DNA of 12,362 nt from Candidatus Stercoripulliclostridium pullicola (GTDB lineage Bacteria > Bacillota > Clostridia > Christensenellales > DTU072): assembly GCA_017694145.1 (NCBI GenBank), contig JADINF010000178.1, forward strand, positions 1 through 12,362, given 5' to 3'. Each line of letters opens with the position of its first letter. The first letter of the stretch is position 1. Positions 7,725-12,362 of the stretch are shown here, in pieces. A model generated the notes under the pieces. The model ran no database searches. It was not told the DNA's origin and saw nothing but the letters and a program-made list of their open reading frames with translations. Made by a program: the position numbers and the translations under genes.

Positions 7725-7753
7725 TTGACTTTTACCGATAAAATTGTTATAGT
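7725..7753 (+). promoter_or_regulatory. SigA-type promoter of asd-dapA-dapB
   Basis: TTGACT (7725-7730), a 17-bp spacer and TATAGT (7748-7753) lie 38 bases upstream of the asd ATG. Initiation near 7760 would give a leader of about 32 bases, which leaves no room for a lysine riboswitch or T-box. Sequence match only. Confidence 0.78.
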
Positions 7754-7791
7754 TGCAGTAACTTAATATTTAATATAATGAGGTACTTTTT

Positions 7792-8793
7792 ATGAAAAGC
7801 TATGTAATGGCTGTTGTAGGCGCGACCGGCATGGTCGGCTCGAAATTCCTTCAGGTGCTCGAAGAGCGCAAACTGCCCGTGTCGAAATATTATCTTTTCG
7901 CTTCGAAGAAATCCGCAGGCAAAAAGGTGACTTTCATGGGCGAAGAGCATACGATAATAGAGCTTACGCCCAAGAACATCAAAGGTAAAGGCATAGAAAT
8001 AGCGTTATTCTCGGCAGGCGGCGCGGTTTCCAAGGAATTCGCTCCGCAATTCGTCGATATCGGCGCTGTAGTCATAGACAATTCGAGCCAATGGCGTATG
8101 TACGACGACGTGCCCCTCGTTGTCCCCGAAGTGAACGGCGAAGCGGCGCTTGCCAATAAAGGCATCATCGCCAACCCCAACTGCTCCACGATACAGGCAG
8201 TCGTGGCGCTCAAGCCTCTCTACGACAAATACGGTATCAAACGCATAGTATATTCGACCTATCAGGCGGTATCCGGCGCGGGTGTTGCGGGATACAACGA
8301 TCTTCGCGACGGCACGACGACCAAGTTCCCCTACCCCATTCGCGGCAACGTGATACCGCACATCGACGTATTCCTCCCCAACGGCTACACCAAGGAAGAG
8401 GAAAAGATGATCAAGGAAACGCGCAAGATCCTCGGCGACAACACTCTCAAAGTGACGGCGACCACGGTGCGCGTACCGGTATTCCACGGACACAGCGAGA
8501 GCATCAACGTGGAATTCTTAAAACCCTGCACTCTCGAAGGCATCAAAGAAGCGCTCGCTTCCATGGAGAACGTAGTTATCGTGGACGACGTGGCGAATCT
8601 CAAGTATCCCATGCCCATCGACGCGGAAGATCACGACGAAGTGTACGTCGGCAGAATAAGGCTCGACGACACCGTGGAATCGGGCTGCAACCTGTGGGTA
8701 GTCGCGGACAATATCCGTAAAGGCGCCGCTACCAACGCGGTACAGATCGCCGAATATCTTATCGCGCACGACGCGGTAAGCTCCGCAAAATAA
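7792..8793 (+). CDS. asd: Aspartate-semialdehyde dehydrogenase
   Basis: This enzyme (EC 1.2.1.11) reduces aspartyl-4-phosphate with NADPH to aspartate semialdehyde, the branch point to lysine/diaminopimelate and to homoserine-derived amino acids. The 333 residues are full length. The N-terminal nucleotide-binding loop is GATGMVG (10-16). The nucleophilic cysteine is C131 in NPNCSTIQ (128-135). Further expected elements are YQAVSGAG (157-164) with Q158, and RVPVFHGHS (227-235), which carries the substrate-binding arginine and the general-base histidine. The ATG at 7792 has GAGGT (7780-7784) at good spacing. The gene ends in tandem stops (TAATAA). It is the first gene of an operon with dapA (46-bp gap) and dapB, which use its product next. 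The aspartokinase gene is not in the window. Confidence 0.97.
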   Translation: MKSYVMAVVGATGMVGSKFLQVLEERKLPVSKYYLFASKKSAGKKVTFMGEEHTIIELTPKNIKGKGIEIALFSAGGAVSKEFAPQFVDIGAVVIDNSSQWRMYDDVPLVVPEVNGEAALANKGIIANPNCSTIQAVVALKPLYDKYGIKRIVYSTYQAVSGAGVAGYNDLRDGTTTKFPYPIRGNVIPHIDVFLPNGYTKEEEKMIKETRKILGDNTLKVTATTVRVPVFHGHSESINVEFLKPCTLEGIKEALASMENVVIVDDVANLKYPMPIDAEDHDEVYVGRIRLDDTVESGCNLWVVADNIRKGAATNAVQIAEYLIAHDAVSSAK

Positions 8794-8811
8794 TAACCTT
8801 ATCGAAAAACC

Positions 8812-8835
8812 TACCGTCGTTACGGTAAAGGAGGT
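8812..8835 (+). promoter_or_regulatory. Small hairpin abutting the dapA ribosome binding site
   Basis: TACCGT (8812-8817) and ACGGTA (8822-8827) can form a perfect 6-bp stem with a CGTT loop, ending exactly at the very strong Shine-Dalgarno AAGGAGGT (8828-8835). Upstream ACCT (8809-8812) could alternatively pair with AGGT of the Shine-Dalgarno. There is no T-run, so it is not a terminator. It may stabilise or tune dapA translation in the asd-dapA gap; that role is speculative. Confidence 0.4.
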
Positions 8836-8839
8836 AACT

Positions 8840-9730
8840 ATGTCTATATTCCGAGGCGCGGCAACCGCCCTTGTAACCCCGTTCACTGACGACAAAGTCG
8901 ATTTCAAGAGTCTCGAAAAACTCGTCGACATGCAACTTGCCGGCAATATAGACGCGCTTATCGTCAACGGAACGACGGGCGAGCCTACGACAATGACGCA
9001 TTTCGAGCGCACCGCGGTGGCGGGCGCTGTCATCGAGCACGTGCGCAAGCGCGTACCGGTAATACTCGGCGCGGGAAGCAACAACACTTATACCGCGATA
9101 GAATACGCCAAAGAGAACGCTCAGCTCGGCGCGGACGGCATACTCACGGTAACGCCCTATTATAACAAATGCACGCAGGCGGGACTCGTGGCGCACTACA
9201 AAGCGATAGCGGACGCGGTGGATCTTCCCGTCATAATGTATAACGTACCCGGAAGGACGGGCGTCAACATCGCTCCCGAAACCTGTATGAAACTCGCAGG
9301 ATACAAAGGCATACAGGCTATCAAGGAAGCGAGCGGCAACGTAAATCAGTTCATGGAGCTTGCAAGGCTCATCGGCGGCAAAATGGATATCTACAGCGGC
9401 GACGACGGATTGGTACTCCCCATACTTGCGGTGGGCGGCATAGGTGTAATAAGCGTGGCGTCGAACGTGGTCCCGCAGTACATGCACGATATGGTATACA
9501 AGTTCTTCGACGGCGATATCGCGGGCTCGCGCGAAATGCAGCTCAGGATCAACCCCCTCGTGTCCGCCCTTTTCTGCGAAGTCAACCCCATTCCCGTCAA
9601 GTGCGCGCTCAAACTTCTGGGCATAATCCCCGACGACTATATGAGACTTCCTCTCACCCGTTGCGGAAGCGTCGAAAAGGTATACAACGCGCTCAAGGAA
9701 TTCGGGCTCGAACCCGTGGCGGAGGCGTAA
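8840..9730 (+). CDS. dapA: 4-Hydroxy-tetrahydrodipicolinate synthase
   Basis: DapA (EC 4.3.3.7) condenses pyruvate with aspartate semialdehyde, the first committed step to diaminopimelate and lysine. It is a cytoplasmic TIM-barrel class I lyase, usually tetrameric. The 296 residues are full length. Visible elements are NGTTGEPTT (43-51) with the active-site threonines, YYN (107-109), the catalytic tyrosine Y134 and arginine R139 in MYNVPGRTG, the Schiff-base lysine K162 in AIKEASG, and SGDDG (186-190). The perfect AAGGAGGT Shine-Dalgarno 4 bases before the ATG fixes the start. It is preceded by asd and followed after one base by dapB. Lysine feedback sensitivity cannot be read from the sequence. 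Confidence 0.97.
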   Translation: MSIFRGAATALVTPFTDDKVDFKSLEKLVDMQLAGNIDALIVNGTTGEPTTMTHFERTAVAGAVIEHVRKRVPVILGAGSNNTYTAIEYAKENAQLGADGILTVTPYYNKCTQAGLVAHYKAIADAVDLPVIMYNVPGRTGVNIAPETCMKLAGYKGIQAIKEASGNVNQFMELARLIGGKMDIYSGDDGLVLPILAVGGIGVISVASNVVPQYMHDMVYKFFDGDIAGSREMQLRINPLVSALFCEVNPIPVKCALKLLGIIPDDYMRLPLTRCGSVEKVYNALKEFGLEPVAEA

Positions 9731-9731
9731 A

Positions 9732-10481
9732 ATGATGAGAGTTATCGTCAACGGCATAGGCGGCACGATGGGCAAAGTGCTCTATAACGCCCTCAACTCT
9801 CACGCCGAAGCAAAAGCGGTGGCGGGAGTGGACAAATACGCCGATCCCTCCAAATTCGATATTCCCGTCTACGACGACATATCGAAGGTAAAAGAAGAAG
9901 CGGACTGCATTATCGATTTTTCGGTAAAAGAGGCTCTGCCCGGCATACTTGCATACGCCGCGGAGAAGAAGCTCCCCTGCGTGCTCGCGACTACCGGCTA
10001 CGGCGAAAAGGAACTCGCGCTCGTCAAGGAAGCTTCCGAGAAAATAGCTATATTCCGTAGCGGAAACATGTCCGTCGGCGTGAGCACGCTCGTAAAGCTC
10101 GTGAAATCGGCGGCGGCTATACTTTATAACGCCGACGTCGAGATAGTCGAACAGCACCACCACAACAAAGTGGACGCCCCTTCGGGCACCGCCCTTCTTC
10201 TTGCCGACGCCGTCAAGACGGCGCGAAAAGATCTCGTCAACGTGTACGGCAGAGAAGGTATCGTCGGTAAGCGCAAGCCCGAAGAACTCGGTATCCACGC
10301 GGTGCGCGGCGGCAGTATAGTCGGTAAACACGAAGTTATGTTCATAATGAATAACGAAGTGGTCACTCTGAAGCACGAAGCGGAGAACAAAGGCATCTTC
10401 GCGGAAGGCGCCATACGCGCGGGACTTTTCCTTCTTACCTGCCCTCCCGGTCAATACGACATGCAAGATCTTACCGCCTGA
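9732..10481 (+). CDS. dapB: 4-Hydroxy-tetrahydrodipicolinate reductase
   Basis: DapB (EC 1.17.1.8) reduces the DapA product with NAD(P)H to tetrahydrodipicolinate. The 249 residues are full length for the family. Visible elements are the dinucleotide loop GIGGTMG (8-14), ATTG (86-89), the SGNMSVGVS stretch (110-118), and the catalytic signature EQHHHNKVDAPSGTA (140-154), with the proton-donor His pair at 142-143 and K146. The start is ambiguous between ATG 9732 and ATG 9735: GGAGG at 9721-9725, inside the end of dapA, is 6 or 9 bases away respectively. Either way translation is coupled to dapA, whose stop is one base upstream. It is the last gene of the operon, with a terminator 32 bases downstream. 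Confidence 0.97.
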   Translation: MMRVIVNGIGGTMGKVLYNALNSHAEAKAVAGVDKYADPSKFDIPVYDDISKVKEEADCIIDFSVKEALPGILAYAAEKKLPCVLATTGYGEKELALVKEASEKIAIFRSGNMSVGVSTLVKLVKSAAAILYNADVEIVEQHHHNKVDAPSGTALLLADAVKTARKDLVNVYGREGIVGKRKPEELGIHAVRGGSIVGKHEVMFIMNNEVVTLKHEAENKGIFAEGAIRAGLFLLTCPPGQYDMQDLTA

Positions 10482-10512
10482 ATACCGGTCAATAAGCCTA
10501 AATTAAACCGAA

Positions 10513-10539
10513 AGCGCGGAAGTTTCCGCGCTTTTTCTT
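10513..10539 (+). terminator. Rho-independent terminator of asd-dapA-dapB
   Basis: AGCGCGGAA (10513-10521) and TTCCGCGCT (10524-10532) form a strong GC-rich stem, followed by TTTTTCTT. On the minus strand the same stem is followed by TTTCGGTTTAATTT, so it might weakly terminate the convergent P-II-like operon as well; no better terminator for that operon is visible. The rest of the 10482-10656 gap holds no gene that I can support. Confidence 0.92.
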
Positions 10540-10656
10540 ATACCGGTAATTCTTTTATGGTTATTATTTCCCTCCGCAAAATGTTCAGATATAATGCGTT
10601 ACGGTTCCCCTTTCTCCGTTTACGGGATCTTATAAAGCGATTTTCGCGAAAAAGTA

Positions 10657-10971
10657 TTACACGGAACCGCCCGCCACGTCGTCTACGGGCAGAGCGAAAG
10701 CTATCCCGCGCGCGTCGCGCGTAAGTCCCGCCTGCATGTTTATCGCACGCAGAATTTCCGTCGAATTCGCCTGCTCCGTTATGATTAGCACGACGTCCTT
10801 TTCGGGCTCTATCACGAAGCCCAATACTTTCTGTATGTCGAGATTGCCCGTCCCGCGCGCGTTGATTATCGTGCCGCCCTTGGCGCCCGCGCTTCTCGCC
10901 GCCGACATTACCGCGTCGGCATAACCTTTATTGACTATAGCCCATATCATCGTGTATTGTTTCGCTTCCAT
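10657..10971 (-). CDS. P-II-like small signalling protein (second of a pair)
   Basis: The 104-residue protein has the size and pattern of the P-II/GlnB ferredoxin-like fold: strand (YTMIWAIVNKG, 6-16), helix (YADAVMSAARSAGA, 17-30), strand (KGGTIINARG, 31-40), a short loop region, strand (EKDVVLIIT, 57-65), helix, and a final strand GIAFALPVDDV (89-99) like GKIFVLPVEEA of P-II. It departs from canonical P-II: the T-loop region is short and lacks the YRGAEY element with the uridylylated tyrosine, and the B-loop TGKIGDGK is replaced by GLTRDARG. It shares RGT-x4-IQ-x2-LG-x3-EPEK with its upstream neighbour. The AAAGGAGAG RBS overlaps the stop of that neighbour, so expression is coupled. P-II proteins sense nucleotides and 2-oxoglutarate and bind transporters or enzymes; a partner role with the adjacent DUF1538 protein is inferred. 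CutA-like or other ferredoxin-fold proteins are alternatives. Confidence 0.82.
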   Translation of the reverse strand: MEAKQYTMIWAIVNKGYADAVMSAARSAGAKGGTIINARGTGNLDIQKVLGFVIEPEKDVVLIITEQANSTEILRAINMQAGLTRDARGIAFALPVDDVAGGSV

Positions 10972-10984
10972 CTTTCGCTCTCCT

Positions 10985-11338
10985 TTATTTATTCCCTTCC
11001 AGATATTCCATAACGCTTTTGGAGCATATACTTTGCATGCTTATCGCAAACGCGATTCCCGCGTTATTACGCTCTATTCCGAGATCATCCTTAAGTATCC
11101 TCATAACTTCCGGAACGGAGTCCTTCGCCACTACCGCGACGACAAGCGTTTTTTCGGGCTCGCTCATGCCTAGATAGCTTTGTATCTCGCTCGGCGCCGT
11201 CCCCCTTCCGAGCATGGCGAAATGATAGTCGAAACCTTTTGAATTCAAAAGCTTGACCGTCCTTTTGCCTTTCCCTTTGTCCACCACTATCCCCACTACG
11301 GACAGCGCGCAAAGATTCCGGTTGCCTGTTTCGCTCAT
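10985..11338 (-). CDS. P-II-like small signalling protein (first of a pair)
   Basis: This 117-residue protein is a divergent paralogue of the gene that follows it. It shows the strand-helix-strand layout (LCALSVVGIVVDKGKGKRTV then FDYHFAMLGRGT, about 9-47), a T-loop region GRGTAPSEIQSYLGMSEPEK (44-63), strand TLVVAVVAK (64-72), helix SVPEVMRILKDDLG (74-87), and GIAFAIS (94-100). The RGT, IQ, LG, EPEK and GIAFA elements are shared with the 104-residue neighbour. Unlike a canonical P-II it has no TGKIGDGK B-loop (IERNNAG instead) and no recognisable uridylylation site, and its C-terminus (SICSKSVMEYLEGNK) is unlike the P-II RIRTGE ending. It has a strong GAAGGAGG RBS and begins 20 bases after the DUF1538 gene stop, 13 bases before the second P-II-like gene. 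The fold call is moderately firm; ligand and target are unknown. Confidence 0.78.
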   Translation of the reverse strand: MSETGNRNLCALSVVGIVVDKGKGKRTVKLLNSKGFDYHFAMLGRGTAPSEIQSYLGMSEPEKTLVVAVVAKDSVPEVMRILKDDLGIERNNAGIAFAISMQSICSKSVMEYLEGNK

Positions 11339-11358
11339 GTCTGCCTCCTTCTTCTCCC

Positions 11359-12362
11359 TTAAGCTTTATTCTCGTTGCTTTCTTCCGTTATACTTGCTTC
11401 GCCGACGGGCTCGGTCGAGCCTTCTGCGACTTCTTTTATATCCCCCTCCGCAAAGCCTGCGGAGAACGCTTGCGTTTCCGAAAGATCTTCCGCAAGCGGC
11501 GGTGGAAGTTCCGTTACCCCGCCTTTTGCACATTCGTCTGCTTCGGCAAAACTGTATTTAACGGTTTTGTTTGCGCCGTCGTCCGCACTTTCGAAGTTTT
11601 CGGCTTCATCTCCGCTTTCGCTCTCGTCGCGAGCCACGCTCTCACCGCCTTCGGCGGCGTTATCCGTTTCGCCTGCGCCGTCACGCTCGAAGAAGACTAC
11701 GGGCTCGTCGAATACTGCGGGCAGTTCGGCGGCTTTGCGTTCCGCGGCTTTCTTCGTCTTGACCTTCGTCTTTACTTTGTATGCGAGTCCCATAAGTTGC
11801 AACGTAAGCAGAGGAGTCATCGCGACGAACGCCACCAGTCCGTAAGCGTCGGTGAATACGTTCCCGCCGAGTTCTACGCACGCCCCTATCGCAAACGGCA
11901 AAAGGAAAGTCGACGTCATTGCGCCCGAAGCCACGCCGCCCGAGTCGAAAGCCACCGCCGTGAAAATTTCGGGCACGAAAAAGGCAAGCGCCACCGATAT
12001 CGCGTAGCACGGAAGCAGGAAATACCATATACTTATCCCCGTCACCACGCGAAGCATGCTCAATCCCACCGAAACGGAGATTGCGAGCGAAAGGAAAAAG
12101 AGCATTTTCAGTTTGGAAATGGCGCCGCCCGTGAGCTGCTCGACCTGCCTCGTCAGAATATGTACGGACGGCTCGGCAAGCACGATAAGACAGCCGATGA
12201 CCGCTCCGAAAGGAATAAGCACGTATCCGTCGGCAATTTTTGCAAGCGCGGCGCCGAGCGTTTTACCCATAGGCAAGAAGCCTACGTTGACCGCGGTAAG
12301 GAAAATGCAAAGACCGACGAAAGTATATATCAGACCGAAGCATATCCTCAATACCTGCGTTT
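11359..12362 (-). CDS. DUF1538 integral membrane protein, C-terminal part (cut by right edge)
   Basis: The frame is open to the right edge. A TTG lies at 12351, but reading continues upstream without a stop (TQVLRICFG...), so the true start is probably outside the window. The family signature is clear: VNVGFLPMGKTLG, AEPSVHILTRQVEQLTGG, and AFDSGGVASGAMTSTFLLPF (residues 21-33, 59-76 and 134-153, counted from the TTG codon). Full DUF1538 proteins, as I recall, usually carry two such repeats; this looks like the second. About six hydrophobic segments are visible, the last at about 171-191. After it comes a basic stretch (about 192-205) and then an unusually long acidic tail of about 120 residues. 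The function of DUF1538 is not established; transport is plausible. The two P-II-like genes follow at 20 and 13 bases, pointing to a membrane protein with cytoplasmic regulators. The promoter lies outside the window. Confidence 0.85.
   Translation of the reverse strand, partial: TQVLRICFGLIYTFVGLCIFLTAVNVGFLPMGKTLGAALAKIADGYVLIPFGAVIGCLIVLAEPSVHILTRQVEQLTGGAISKLKMLFFLSLAISVSVGLSMLRVVTGISIWYFLLPCYAISVALAFFVPEIFTAVAFDSGGVASGAMTSTFLLPFAIGACVELGGNVFTDAYGLVAFVAMTPLLTLQLMGLAYKVKTKVKTKKAAERKAAELPAVFDEPVVFFERDGAGETDNAAEGGESVARDESESGDEAENFESADDGANKTVKYSFAEADECAKGGVTELPPPLAEDLSETQAFSAGFAEGDIKEVAEGSTEPVGEASITEESNENKA

Noticed and set aside
10589..10594. TATAAT box on the plus strand in the dapB/P-II convergent gap.
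   Set aside because: No acceptable -35 box at proper spacing, and nothing downstream on that strand except the antisense of the P-II-like genes.
10602..10669. 7-bp inverted repeat CGGTTCC/GGAACCG.
   Set aside because: The arms are 54 bases apart and one lies inside the end of the P-II-like gene; likely chance.
1..12362. tRNA, rRNA, CRISPR repeats, insertion-sequence ends, phage genes, riboswitch leaders.
   Set aside because: I looked for these and saw none; intergenic gaps are short and explained by promoters and terminators.

Overview
The window looks like chromosomal core sequence from a member of the Bacillota, most likely a Clostridia-type anaerobe. This rests on the promoters (TTGACT/TATAAT-type boxes with 17-bp spacers), strong AGGAGG-type ribosome binding sites, a clostridial-type LysA, and an MMPL/RND-type gene with a Gram-positive flavour. 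I see no tRNA, rRNA, CRISPR, insertion sequence or phage gene. The taxonomic call is an inference from family resemblance; no marker gene is present.

Layout from left to right. (1) Positions 1-1833, minus strand: lysA (diaminopimelate decarboxylase) with a near-consensus promoter, followed by the start of a probable MMPL/RND-type membrane protein that runs off the left edge. (2) Positions 2074-3867, plus strand: pckG (GTP-dependent PEP carboxykinase), divergent from lysA, with its own promoter, an inverted repeat around that promoter, and a strong terminator. (3) Positions 3998-7658, minus strand: a three-gene operon of a six-helix membrane protein, hslO (Hsp33) and a large TPR-like protein of unknown role, closed by a terminator facing the pckG terminator. 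(4) Positions 7792-10481, plus strand: asd-dapA-dapB, which converts aspartyl phosphate to tetrahydrodipicolinate, driven from a promoter placed back to back with that of block 3 and ended by a terminator. (5) Positions 10657-12362, minus strand: a DUF1538 membrane protein (cut by the right edge) followed by two small, divergent P-II-like proteins in tight operon spacing.

Function. asd, dapA, dapB and lysA are four steps of the diaminopimelate/lysine pathway, which supplies lysine and the peptidoglycan cross-linking residue. They are split into two transcription units around pckG and the hslO operon. Neither unit has a leader long enough for a lysine riboswitch or T-box. PckG links oxaloacetate, the precursor of aspartate, with PEP. 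The least understood and most interesting part is the DUF1538/P-II-like operon. It resembles known transporter-plus-P-II pairs (AmtB-GlnK, SbtA-SbtB), but its two P-II-like proteins lack the canonical T-loop tyrosine and B-loop sequence and share a signature of their own, so it may be an uncharacterised gated membrane system.
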